The position numbers were made by a program, and so were the translations under genes. Shown here piece after piece: positions 1-7,570 of a stretch of 13,189 nt of DNA (positions are counted from its first letter, which is position 1; every line of letters starts with the position of its first letter). This DNA is from an uncultured Aquincola sp. (GTDB taxonomy: Bacteria; Pseudomonadota; Gammaproteobacteria; Burkholderiales; Burkholderiaceae), in NCBI GenBank assembly GCA_937883885.1, contig CAKZXL010000953.1, positions 1 through 13,189 of the forward strand. Reading direction: 5' to 3'. The notes under the pieces are model-generated. The model was not told the origin of the DNA. It made no database searches and worked only from the letters and a program-made list of their open reading frames with translations.

Positions 1-944
1 TGCGCCGCGATGGCCGGCGGCTGCAGGCAGGCGGCATCGGCCCGCGGGCAGCGCGGGCGGAAAGCGCAGCCCGCCGGCAGGTGCAGCAGCGAAGGCGTCA
101 TGCCCGGGATCTGCCGCAGCAGCGTGCCGTGCGTCTGCCGCGTGGGAATGGAGTCGATCAAGCCTTGCGTGTAGGGGTGGGTGGGGCTGCCGATCACCTG
201 GCGGGCGCTGCCGGCTTCGACGATGCGGCCGGCATACATCACCGCGATGCGGTCGGCCAGGCCCGAGATCACCGCCAGGTCGTGGGTGATCCACACCAGC
301 GCGGTGCCGGTCTCGCGGCAGAGCTTCTGCACCTCGTACAGGATCTGCGCCTGGATGGTGACGTCCAGCGCGGTGGTGGGTTCGTCGGCGATGATGAGCC
401 GCGGCTGGTTGAGCAGCGCGATGGCAATCGCCACCCGTTGCCGCATGCCGCCCGACAGCTGGTGCGGGTAGGCCAGCAGCCGCTCGTCGGGCGCCGCGAT
501 GCCCACGCGGGCCAGCGCCTCGCGCGCCCGGGCGCGGGCGGCGGCTTCGCTCACCTTCTCGTGCGCCTGGATGGCTTCGATCATCTGCGTGTCCACCCGC
601 AGCACGGGGTTGAGCGTCATCATCGGGTCCTGGAAGATCATCGCGATCTCCTTGCCGCGCACCTGCTGCAGCCGGCGCTCGCCGGCCCGGGCCAGGTCTT
701 CGCCGCGGTAGCGGATGCGGCCTTCGACGATGCGGCCGGGCGGGTCGATCAGGCCGATGACCGAAAAGCCGGTGATGCTCTTGCCCGAGCCCGATTCGCC
801 GACCAGGCCCAGGATCTCGCCGGCATTGACCTGCAGGTCCACCCCGTCCACCGCCTTGACCACGCCACCGTGGGTGAAGAAGTGGGTCTTCAGGCCTTCG
901 ATCTGCAGCACCGGTTCGGCCGCGGTGTTCATGGAGGTGGCCAT
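1..944 (-). CDS. Dpp/Opp-family ABC importer ATP-binding protein (DppD-like), C-terminus cut by window edge
   Basis: This is the cytoplasmic ATPase that would drive the permease pair encoded just upstream. The 314 visible residues show the complete nucleotide-binding domain: Walker A GESGSGKS at 49-56, Q-loop Gln105, signature LSGGMRQR at 163-170, Walker B ending in ADEP at 186-189, and H-loop His221. After it comes the oligopeptide/dipeptide C-terminal extension (HPYT near 256), with Cys293, Cys299 and Cys306 in the arrangement that binds an iron-sulfur cluster in some DppD proteins; a fourth cysteine, if present, lies outside the window. The ATG at 944 overlaps the permease stop as TGATG and has no good Shine-Dalgarno site, so translational coupling is likely. 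Family members run about 320-340 residues, so little is missing. Family assignment is firm; substrate is unknown. Confidence 0.95.
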   Translation of the reverse strand, partial: MATSMNTAAEPVLQIEGLKTHFFTHGGVVKAVDGVDLQVNAGEILGLVGESGSGKSITGFSVIGLIDPPGRIVEGRIRYRGEDLARAGERRLQQVRGKEIAMIFQDPMMTLNPVLRVDTQMIEAIQAHEKVSEAAARARAREALARVGIAAPDERLLAYPHQLSGGMRQRVAIAIALLNQPRLIIADEPTTALDVTIQAQILYEVQKLCRETGTALVWITHDLAVISGLADRIAVMYAGRIVEAGSARQVIGSPTHPYTQGLIDSIPTRQTHGTLLRQIPGMTPSLLHLPAGCAFRPRCPRADAACLQPPAIAA

Positions 945-1867
945 CAGTGTGCGTTGTGCGGGTTGAGCACGTCTCGCAGGTGGTCGCCCACCAGGTTGAT
1001 GCCGATGATGCTGAGCGCCAGCGCGATGCCGGGGAAGAACGAGATCCAGTAATGCCCCGACAGCAAAAACTCGAAGCCATTGGCGATGAGCATGCCGAGC
1101 GAGGGCTCCGTCACCGGCACGCCCACGCCCAGGAACGAGAGCGTGGACTCCAGCGCGATGGCATGCGCCAGATCGATGGTGGCGATGACGATGAGCGGTG
1201 GCATGCAGTTGGGCAGCATGTGGCGCAGCAGCACCCGGCGCCAGCCCAGCGACATGCACTGCGCGGCCTCCACGTATTCCTTGCCGCGCTCCACCAGCGC
1301 CGCGCCGCGCGCCGCGCGGGCGAAGTAGGCCCACTGCACGATGATGAGGGCGATGATGACCTTGTCCACGCCCTTGCCCAGCACCGCCAGCAGGATGAGC
1401 GCCACCAGGATGGCCGGGAACGACAGCTGGATGTCGACGATCCGCATCACCAGCGCATCGATCCAGCCGCCGAAGTAAGCCGCCGCCAGCCCGGCCACGC
1501 TGCCGATGGCCAGCGCCGCGGCCACCGACACGCCACTGACCAGCAGGCTGGTGCGCAGCCCGTACAAGATGGCCGACAGCAGGTCGCGCGCCTGGCCGTC
1601 GGTGCCCAGCCAGTAGGTCAAGGCACCATCGCCGCTGGGGCTGCCCGGCGGCAGCTTGGAATCGAAGATGTCCAGCTTGCCAATGTCGTAGGGGTTCTGC
1701 GGCGAGATCCACGGCGCCAGCAGCGCCGCACCCACCGCCAGCACCAGCAGCGCCAGGCCCAGCATCGCCAGCTTGCTGGCCATGAACTCGCGGCGCAGCC
1801 GCTGCCACGGGGTTTCGGGCGGCGGCAGCGCCGTGGCCGATGCGGTTTGAAGCGTGGTGTCCGTCAT
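944..1867 (-). CDS. ABC importer permease, DppC/OppC type
   Basis: Inner-membrane permease of 307 residues, the C partner of the heterodimeric channel in a peptide/nickel-type importer. A cytoplasmic N-terminus carrying the family's short N-terminal transmembrane segment (about 32-53) is followed by a periplasmic loop with [11 protein letters not shown] near 85-95, typical of OppC/DppC. The binding-protein-dependent transport core then spans about 100-300. The EAA loop that contacts the ATPase is at about 198-220 ([13 protein letters not shown], then the conserved HMLPN). The start ATG at 1867 overlaps the permease B stop as ATGA, with GGAGG ten bases upstream. The end overlaps the ATPase start by one base. 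Length and domain order are normal for the family. Confidence 0.95.
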   Translation of the reverse strand: MTDTTLQTASATALPPPETPWQRLRREFMASKLAMLGLALLVLAVGAALLAPWISPQNPYDIGKLDIFDSKLPPGSPSGDGALTYWLGTDGQARDLLSAILYGLRTSLLVSGVSVAAALAIGSVAGLAAAYFGGWIDALVMRIVDIQLSFPAILVALILLAVLGKGVDKVIIALIIVQWAYFARAARGAALVERGKEYVEAAQCMSLGWRRVLLRHMLPNCMPPLIVIATIDLAHAIALESTLSFLGVGVPVTEPSLGMLIANGFEFLLSGHYWISFFPGIALALSIIGINLVGDHLRDVLNPHNAH

Positions 1868-2841
1868 GCCTTGCCAGCCTCCAGCCGCACCCGCGGGTCC
1901 AGCACCGAATACAGGATGTCCACCACCAGGTTCAGCATCACCAGGAAAAACACGATCAGGATCAGGTAGGCCACCACCACCGGACGGTCCAGCGTGATGA
2001 TGGAGTCGAGCAGCAGCTTGCCCATGCCGGGCCAGGCGAAGATGGTTTCCGTGACCACCGCAAAGGCCACCACCTGGCCGAATTCCAGCCCGCCCACGGT
2101 GACGATGGGAATCAGGATGTTCTTGAGCAGGTGCACCCGCAGGATGCGGCTCCAGGCCAGGCCCTTGGCCCGTGCGAACTTGATGTAGTCCATCGGCAGC
2201 GCCTCGCGCGTGGCGGCGCGGGTGACGCGGATGATGAGCGCCGCCTTGGTCACGGCAATGGTCAGCGCCGGCAGCCCCAGGCGCTGCCAGCCGTCGAGTG
2301 TGAGCACGCTGAGGTCCAGCGGGCCCACCATCACCGTGCGGCCGCGGCCGCTGGCCGGCAGCCAGCCCAGCGTCACGGCAAACACCATGATGAACATCAG
2401 CCCCACCCAGAAGCCGGGCAGCGAAAAGCCCAGCACCGAGCCGGTCATGATCGCGCGGCTGCTGACCGCCTGCGGCTTGAGCCCCGCCCAGATGCCCAGC
2501 GGAATGCCCACCAGCAGCGCGAGTGCCATCGACACGACGGCCAGCTCCAGCGTGGCGGGCATGCGCTCGAGGATGAGCCCCATCGCCGGCTGCCCGGTGA
2601 GAAAGCTCTTGCCGAAATCCAGCCGCAGCGCATGCGACATGAAGATCGAATACTGCTGCCACAGCGGCTTGTCGAGCCCGAACGACTGGCGGATGGCATC
2701 ACGCTCGAGCTCCGTCGCCTCGGGGCTGGCCATCATCGAGACCGGATCGCCCACCACGTAAAGGCCGACGAAGACCAGGCCCGACATCACGGCCATGACC
2801 AGCACCGCCTGCATCAGGCGGCGGATGATGTACGCCAGCAT
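1864..2841 (-). CDS. ABC importer permease, DppB/OppB type
   Basis: Inner-membrane permease of 325 residues, the B partner of the channel. It starts with the family hallmark MLAYIIRRLMQA followed by a first membrane helix to about residue 30. A periplasmic loop holds FGLDKPLWQQY and DFGKSF, both characteristic of DppB/OppB. The transport core from about 95 has an EAA loop at 218-241 (DYIKFARAKG, then HLLKN), and the protein ends with the usual LDPRVRL tail. The ATG at 2841 lies 25 bases after the binding-protein stop; its Shine-Dalgarno site is weak. The stop overlaps the next permease start (ATGA), so the two subunits should be made in equal amounts. Confidence 0.95.
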   Translation of the reverse strand: MLAYIIRRLMQAVLVMAVMSGLVFVGLYVVGDPVSMMASPEATELERDAIRQSFGLDKPLWQQYSIFMSHALRLDFGKSFLTGQPAMGLILERMPATLELAVVSMALALLVGIPLGIWAGLKPQAVSSRAIMTGSVLGFSLPGFWVGLMFIMVFAVTLGWLPASGRGRTVMVGPLDLSVLTLDGWQRLGLPALTIAVTKAALIIRVTRAATREALPMDYIKFARAKGLAWSRILRVHLLKNILIPIVTVGGLEFGQVVAFAVVTETIFAWPGMGKLLLDSIITLDRPVVVAYLILIVFFLVMLNLVVDILYSVLDPRVRLEAGKA

Positions 2842-2860
2842 GAAAACTGCGCCTGCGCGG

Positions 2861-2879
2861 GCCGGCTTACTTGGCCGGC
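2861..2879 (-). promoter_or_regulatory. Hairpin at the binding-protein stop, between receptor and permease genes
   Basis: Two GCCGGC arms enclose a 7-base loop that contains the TAA stop in the transcript sense. The element sits between the receptor gene and the first permease gene, where hairpins in other ABC operons protect the upstream mRNA and help make receptor in excess. That role is inferred here; a six-pair stem is short. No U-run follows, so it is not a classical terminator. Confidence 0.35.
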
Positions 2880-4465
2880 GTCACGTACTGCACCATGGTC
2901 ATCTGGTCGGAGCGGCCCACCATCGTCAGGCCCTTTTTCATCGCCCACACCGAGTGCTCAAAGTGCACCGGCAGCATCGCGAAGTCGGCCATCGCCAGCT
3001 CGCTGGCCTTGGCCAAGAGGGCGCTGCGCTTGCCGGCGTCCATCACCGCGGCCGAGGCATCGACCAGGCGGTCCATCTCGGGGTTGGAATAGCGGCTGCG
3101 GTTGGTGGTGCCCAGGCCTTTTTCCTTGTTGGGCGTGACCAGCAGCGCATTGAGCGTGTTCGACATCTCGCCGGTGGACGTGCTCCAGCCGGCCAGGTAG
3201 GCGCTGTAGGCATAGCTGTCGCGGTTCTTGAAGAACACCGGCGGCGCGTTGCTGTCGATGGTGGTCTTGACGCCGATGCGCGTCCACATCGCAGCCAGCG
3301 TCTGCGCCACTTTGCTGTCGTTGATGTAGCGGCCGTTGGGCGCGCCCAGCACCAGGTTGAAGCCGTTGGGGTAGCCGGCTTCCTTCAGCAGGGCCTTGGC
3401 GCGCTCGGGGTCGGGCTTGGCGGCCTGGGTGAGCTTGTCGCTGGCGCCTTCCATCGGGTAGGGCAGCAGCTGCGCGGCCGGAGTGGCCACGCCGCCCATG
3501 ATGCGGTCGACCAGCGCCTTGCGGTCGATGGCCAGCGACAGCGCTTCACGCACCCGCTTGTCCAGCATCGGGTTCTTGGGCAGCGGCTTGCCATCGGGGC
3601 CGGTGATGCCGGGCGTCTGCTCGCCGTTCTGGTCCAGCGCCACGTAGATGATGCGGTTGGACGGCTTGGTGATGACGGTGAGCTTGGGGTCCTTCTGCAG
3701 CCGGGCCAGGTCGTCGGTGGGCGGGTCTTCCACCAGGTCCACGTCACCGGCCAGCAGCGCCGCCACGCGGGCCGCCGGGTTGGTGATGGGGCGGTAGATC
3801 ACCCGGTCCCACGCGGGCTTGGGGCCCCAGTAGTGCGGGTTGCGCTCGAAGATGATTTCGCTGCCGCGCTTCCACGACACGAACTTGTAGGGGCCGGCGC
3901 CCACCAGGCCGTTCCCGGCGTTCAGCTCCGTCGTGGTCTTGCCTTCGGGCGCGGTACCGCTGGCAGCCTTGGCCGACAGGATGGGCAGGTTGGCCAGGTT
4001 GGTGGCCACCAGCGGGTAGGGCTTGGCGGTGGTGATGCGCACCGTCAGCGGATCGGGTGCTTCCACCTTGGTGATCTGCTGCAGGTAGACGGTGTAGGAA
4101 GACGGCGAGTTGGGCACCTTGGGCACGCGGTCGAAGGTGAACACCACGTCTTGTGCGGTCAGCGGCGTGCCGTCGGAGAACTTCAGGTTGGGCCGCAGCT
4201 TGAAGGTCCAGGTGGTGCCGTCCACCTTCCACGATTCGGCCAGGCAGGGCTTGGGCGCAGAGTCGGCGTCGGCGCAGGTCAGCGGGTCCAGCAGCGTTTG
4301 CGACAGCTGGATGTTGGGCGTGAGCGCGTGGTACTGCGGGTCCATCGAGCTGGGCTCGGTCTTCAGGGCCACCACCAGGTCGCGGGCGTGGAGGTTGAAG
4401 CTGGCGCCGGCCAGGGTGGCAGCGGCGAGGGCGGCGATGAGGGGCCGCAGGTGGCGCATGGGCAT
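2867..4465 (-). CDS. ABC importer periplasmic substrate-binding protein (SBP_bac_5 family)
   Basis: Periplasmic receptor of 532 residues that captures the solute and delivers it to the permeases. The N-terminus from the ATG at 4465 is a Sec signal peptide: MPMRHLR, an alanine-rich hydrophobic core, then LHA at about 25-27 as the likely signal peptidase I site before RDLVVALK. The mature protein has family 5 features: a start with SSMDPQY, AESWK then TWTFKLRPNLKFSDGTPLTAQDV, NPHYWG, and REALSLAIDRKALVD. The only mature cysteines, Cys64 and Cys74, are close together and could form a disulfide. A second ATG two codons in is an alternative start that does not change the signal. It is the first gene of the operon. 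Ligand (dipeptide, oligopeptide, glutathione or other) cannot be told from sequence alone. Confidence 0.95.
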   Translation of the reverse strand: MPMRHLRPLIAALAAATLAGASFNLHARDLVVALKTEPSSMDPQYHALTPNIQLSQTLLDPLTCADADSAPKPCLAESWKVDGTTWTFKLRPNLKFSDGTPLTAQDVVFTFDRVPKVPNSPSSYTVYLQQITKVEAPDPLTVRITTAKPYPLVATNLANLPILSAKAASGTAPEGKTTTELNAGNGLVGAGPYKFVSWKRGSEIIFERNPHYWGPKPAWDRVIYRPITNPAARVAALLAGDVDLVEDPPTDDLARLQKDPKLTVITKPSNRIIYVALDQNGEQTPGITGPDGKPLPKNPMLDKRVREALSLAIDRKALVDRIMGGVATPAAQLLPYPMEGASDKLTQAAKPDPERAKALLKEAGYPNGFNLVLGAPNGRYINDSKVAQTLAAMWTRIGVKTTIDSNAPPVFFKNRDSYAYSAYLAGWSTSTGEMSNTLNALLVTPNKEKGLGTTNRSRYSNPEMDRLVDASAAVMDAGKRSALLAKASELAMADFAMLPVHFEHSVWAMKKGLTMVGRSDQMTMVQYVTPAK

Positions 4466-4535
4466 GGAAACTTCTGTCCGTGGCGAAGAGGAAGCCAGCG
4501 TATGCAATTCCCGCACCAAGCGGCATTCAGGTTTA

Positions 4536-4547
4536 CCGCCATGGCGG
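4536..4547. promoter_or_regulatory. 12-base perfect palindrome in the importer/SDR divergent gap
   Basis: CCGCCATGGCGG is an exact inverted repeat without a spacer, inside the 132-base gap between two divergently read genes. It is placed where an operator for a dimeric regulator could act on both. I recognise no specific consensus, and GC-rich DNA throws up such palindromes, so this is only a candidate. I could not pick convincing -35/-10 boxes for either gene in this gap. Confidence 0.2.
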
Positions 4548-4597
4548 CTTGCCCACCGGCGGCGCCAGGCAGGCACATCGGTTGCCCTGGTGCGCGC

Positions 4598-5620
4598 ATG
4601 AAGCCACATGCCTATACATCTTCCGGCGCAGCGCCGCGGCCCCTGGGCGCGCGGGTGGTGGTGCTCACCGGCGCTTCCAGCGGCATCGGCCGTGCCACCG
4701 CGCTGGCGCTGGCCGAGCAGGGCGCCACGCTGGTGCTGGCCGCCCGCGACCGTGCGGCGCTCGAGTCGGTGGCCGGTGCCTGCGAAGGCCTGGGCGCCGA
4801 CACCCTGGTGGTGCCCACCGACGTGACCGATGCAGCGGCCATGCGCGCGCTGGCCGATGCGGCGATCGAGCGCTACGGCGGCATCGACGTGTGGATCAAC
4901 AACGCCGGCGTGGGCGTGGTGGGTCGCTTCGAGGACATTCCCATCGCCGTGCACCGCCGCGTGGTGGAAACCAATCTGATCGGCGAGATGAACGGTGCCC
5001 ATGCGGTGCTGCCGTACTTCCGGCAGCAGCAGCGCGGCACCTTGATCAACATGGTGTCCATCGGCGCCTGGGCCCCCACGCCGTACGCCACCGCCTATGC
5101 AGCCAGCAAGTTCGCGCTGCGGGGCTTCAGCGAGTCGCTGCGCGCCGAACAGGCCGACCTGCCCGACGTGCACGTGTGCGAGGTGTATCCCACCTTCGTG
5201 GACACGCCGGGCTTTCAGAACGGCGGCAACTACACCGGCCGCCAGCTCAAGCCGCCGCCGCCGCTGCTCGATCCGCAGGACGTGGCGCAGGCCATCGTGG
5301 GCCTGGTGCAGCGCCCGCGCCCGACGGTGACGGTGGGCAGCGTGGCCTGGCCCTCACGCGTGGTGCATGCGCTGGTGCCGGGCCTGATGGGCCGCGTGGC
5401 CAAGCGCCTGTTCGACGCCGCGCTGCAGAACGCGGACCCGGCGCCCAGCACCAGCGGCAACCTGTTCGACCCCTCGCGCCGCCACACGGTGGCCGGTGGC
5501 TACCGCCAGCAGCGCGCGCAGTCCACCGTCAGCGCGCCGTCCGCCGCAGCCAGCGGCACCGCCGTGGCCATGGCCGTGGGCGCCGTGGCGGCCTGGCTGG
5601 TGTGGCGGCAGCGGCGCTGA
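4598..5620 (+). CDS. Short-chain dehydrogenase/reductase with C-terminal membrane anchor
   Basis: NAD(P)-dependent oxidoreductase of 340 residues with the classical SDR fold. Visible signatures are the cofactor loop TGASSGIG at 24-31, NNAG at 101-104, the structural Asn126, catalytic Ser154, and YAASK with Tyr167 and Lys171. Arg50 after the second strand hints at an NADP preference. Classical SDRs end near 250; here a further 90 residues include an Arg/Ala-rich linker and a hydrophobic segment at about 320-336 followed by WRQRR, which looks like a C-terminal tail anchor to the inner membrane. The substrate is unknown. The ATG at 4598 puts the glycine motif at the usual distance but has no clear Shine-Dalgarno site. 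An in-frame ATG at 4502, preceded by AAGAGGAAG at 4486-4494 with 7-base spacing, is a serious alternative that would add 32 non-family residues. It is convergent with the next gene, six bases away. Confidence 0.9.
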   Translation: MKPHAYTSSGAAPRPLGARVVVLTGASSGIGRATALALAEQGATLVLAARDRAALESVAGACEGLGADTLVVPTDVTDAAAMRALADAAIERYGGIDVWINNAGVGVVGRFEDIPIAVHRRVVETNLIGEMNGAHAVLPYFRQQQRGTLINMVSIGAWAPTPYATAYAASKFALRGFSESLRAEQADLPDVHVCEVYPTFVDTPGFQNGGNYTGRQLKPPPPLLDPQDVAQAIVGLVQRPRPTVTVGSVAWPSRVVHALVPGLMGRVAKRLFDAALQNADPAPSTSGNLFDPSRRHTVAGGYRQQRAQSTVSAPSAAASGTAVAMAVGAVAAWLVWRQRR

Positions 5621-5626
5621 GCCGCT
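5610..5626. terminator. Hairpin between convergent SDR and receiver-protein genes
   Basis: AGCGGC and GCCGCT pair around a 5-base loop (gctga) that holds the SDR stop; the stop of the opposing gene begins at the next base. There is no T-tract on either side, so if it terminates transcription it is not a canonical intrinsic terminator. It may instead protect 3' ends on both strands. Confidence 0.3.
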
Positions 5627-7333
5627 TCACACCCTCGACACGCTGAACCGCCGCAGCTGCGCCCGCAGCTCGGCGATGTCCAGCGGCTTGCTCATGAAGC
5701 CGTCCATGCCGGCGCGGTGGCAGGCCAGACGGGCGTCGTCGGTGGCATCGGCGGTGGCCGCGATGATGGCCAGCGGCGGTATCTCGCCATGGCGCTGCAG
5801 CTCACGCAGGCGCAGCGTGGCGTCGATGCCCTTGAGCACCGGCATGTCCAGGTCCATCAGCACGATCTGCGGCCGTTTGATGCGGCACTGGCCCAGCGCA
5901 TCCAGTCCGTCGTTGGCCGTGACCACCTCGTAGCCCAGCGCTTCCACCAGCGCGCGGCCTACCAGGCGGTTGATCTCGTTGTCGTCCACCAGCAGCACCA
6001 GCGGCCGGTCGGCCAGCTCCATTGCGCCGGTCAGCGGCGCGCCGCTGCGCGTGGCCTGGTCGGGGTGCGCCAGCGCCGCAAACCCCGCCAGCTCCAGCGG
6101 GCTGAAAGGGTACACCCGCAGCTCGAAGCTGCCATAGGCCTCGGGCGCGGCCAGGGTGGGCGAGCCGGCCATCACCGCCAGGATGCACTGCGTGGCGGCC
6201 GGCAGCGCGCGCTGCAGCGACAGCGCCGCGGCCGGGCGCATCAGCGGCGCTTCCACCACCACCAGCAGTGAAGGCGGCCGGGCGCCGGGCTCGGCGGCAT
6301 GGCGCTCGGCTTCGGCGCAGTCGGCAAAGCGGTTGACGCGCCAGCCCAGCCGCTGCAGCCGGCGCAGCAGCCAGGCGGCTGGGACCTCGTCGCTGTCGAT
6401 CAGCCAGGCCCGTGCGCCGGTGGCATCGGGCGCCTGGTTGCTGTCGTCCAGCATGGCCTGCGCAAAGCGCAGTTCGGCACGCAGCAAGATGCCCTCATGT
6501 GGGTCGAGCGTGAAGCGCACCGTGGCGCCGGTGTTGGGGCAGCGGCCGATGGCGGTCTGCACGCCTTCGCGGGCTGCGGCCTCGCCACCGGCTGCGGGCG
6601 CGGGCAGCAGGCCCAGCCGGTCCAGCACTTCGGCCATCTGCGCGGCGGGGCGCAGGGTGCCGGTGCCGGCGGCCTGCACAAGAGTGCTGCAGCCGCCTTC
6701 GGTGCGTATCACTGTCTCGGCCGTGAACAGCACGAAGCCGTCGGACAGCATGTCCACCGCGGCCAGCAGCAGCCGGTGCAGGCCGCAGTGCACCTCGATC
6801 GGCTCACTCTGCACCACCACCCCGGGGCCGCGGTAGTCGAACGAGAAGGACAGGTGCCTGGCCACCGGCAGCACCTGGCGCGCCGCACGGGTGAACAGCT
6901 CGCCCAGGTTGAAGGGCTGCAAGGCCCGCGGCGCCGCATCCTCGCGGCCCAGGGAGGCGATGGCGGCGATCAGCTGGTCCACGTCCAGCGGCTTGGCGAA
7001 CACACGGTCGAACTGCCGGTCCAGCGCCTGCAGGCGGCTGCCGGCGCCGGGGTCGCCGGTGACGGCGATGCAGTAGGGCGGCGGATGGCCGGGCGCCTCG
7101 GCCGCCTGCTGGCGCAACCGGCGGGCCACTTCGATGCCGTCCATCCCGGGCATGTAGACGTCCAGCACCACGGCGTCGGGTCGCCAGGCCAGGGCACGTT
7201 CCAGGGCGGACTGGCCATCGAACACCGTCTCGATCTCGCACGGCAAGGACAGCGCAATCAGCTCGGCGGTGATCTCCGCCTGGTCCTGGCTGTCGTCAGC
7301 GATCAGGACGCGCAAACGACGCTCACCGTCCAT
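5627..7333 (-). CDS. Three-receiver regulatory protein with degenerate kinase-like middle (hybrid two-component type)
   Basis: Cytoplasmic signalling protein of 568 residues with no membrane segment. Receiver 1 (about 6-130) is intact: Asp13/Asp14, phospho-acceptor Asp58 in VVLDVYMPGMDG, Thr92, Lys114. Residues about 138-295 follow the outline of a histidine-kinase ATPase domain but lack the H-box and recognisable N, G1 and G2 boxes. Receiver 2 (about 307-420) is a relic: it keeps IDSDE but has Val or Glu where the Asp should be and no Lys. Receiver 3 (about 444-562) is intact: Asp450/Asp451, Asp494 in LMDLDMP, Thr527, Lys549. No DNA-binding or enzymatic output domain is visible, so it probably works in a phosphorelay or by protein contact. 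The ATG at 7333 is chosen because AAGG lies six bases upstream; an ATG at 7339 abuts that site. No partner kinase is adjacent. Confidence 0.88.
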   Translation of the reverse strand: MDGERRLRVLIADDSQDQAEITAELIALSLPCEIETVFDGQSALERALAWRPDAVVLDVYMPGMDGIEVARRLRQQAAEAPGHPPPYCIAVTGDPGAGSRLQALDRQFDRVFAKPLDVDQLIAAIASLGREDAAPRALQPFNLGELFTRAARQVLPVARHLSFSFDYRGPGVVVQSEPIEVHCGLHRLLLAAVDMLSDGFVLFTAETVIRTEGGCSTLVQAAGTGTLRPAAQMAEVLDRLGLLPAPAAGGEAAAREGVQTAIGRCPNTGATVRFTLDPHEGILLRAELRFAQAMLDDSNQAPDATGARAWLIDSDEVPAAWLLRRLQRLGWRVNRFADCAEAERHAAEPGARPPSLLVVVEAPLMRPAAALSLQRALPAATQCILAVMAGSPTLAAPEAYGSFELRVYPFSPLELAGFAALAHPDQATRSGAPLTGAMELADRPLVLLVDDNEINRLVGRALVEALGYEVVTANDGLDALGQCRIKRPQIVLMDLDMPVLKGIDATLRLRELQRHGEIPPLAIIAATADATDDARLACHRAGMDGFMSKPLDIAELRAQLRRFSVSRV

Positions 7334-7501
7334 CCCCATCCTTGGCCATCACCGGTTCCTCCATGCGGCGGCGCCGCAGCCATGGGGCGGGTGGGGCAAA
7401 CGGCGCGCCTGCGGTGCACATCAATAACTCCGGAGCGGAACGGCGAGCCTATTTTCGGCCCATGCCGCCGGCCTTTGCAGGAATTGCCACCCGCCAGAAC
7501 C

Positions 7502-7518
7502 CTTGTAGCTGTAACAAG
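7502..7518. promoter_or_regulatory. Inverted repeat CTTGT-N7-ACAAG upstream of the dehydratase gene
   Basis: A five-pair dyad with a 7-base spacer in the 237-base gap between divergent genes, about 50 bases before the dehydratase ATG. Its AT-rich arms stand out from the very GC-rich surroundings. Spacing and form suit an operator for a dimeric helix-turn-helix regulator; no specific regulator can be named. Confidence 0.25.
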
Positions 7519-7522
7519 TGGT

Positions 7523-7548
7523 GGCTGCGGTAGGCTGGCAGCCTTTTT
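7523..7548 (+). terminator. Terminator-like hairpin with T5 in the dehydratase leader
   Basis: GGCTGC (7523-7528) pairs with GCAGCC (7538-7543) across a 9-base loop, and TTTTT follows at once. It has the shape of an intrinsic terminator on the plus strand, 22 bases before the dehydratase start. The gene upstream reads the other way, so any plus-strand transcript reaching it would be the dehydratase leader. It could be an attenuator, a stop for stray antisense transcription, or chance. The stem is short for an efficient terminator. Confidence 0.35.
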
Positions 7549-7570
7549 GGATCGCTGCCTGCCCGTTGCC

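Noticed and set aside
944..2662. A single 572-residue minus-strand fusion covering both permeases
   Set aside because: Its first half is permease B read in the wrong frame. The true permease C starts at 1867 with an ATGA overlap, and permease B has its own intact frame.
2795..5620. A 941-codon plus-strand open frame running through the binding-protein gene into the SDR
   Set aside because: Only the part from about 4598 matches a protein family. The rest is the antisense of a clear binding-protein gene and reads as low-complexity His/Arg/Gly/Val, as expected from strong third-position GC bias.
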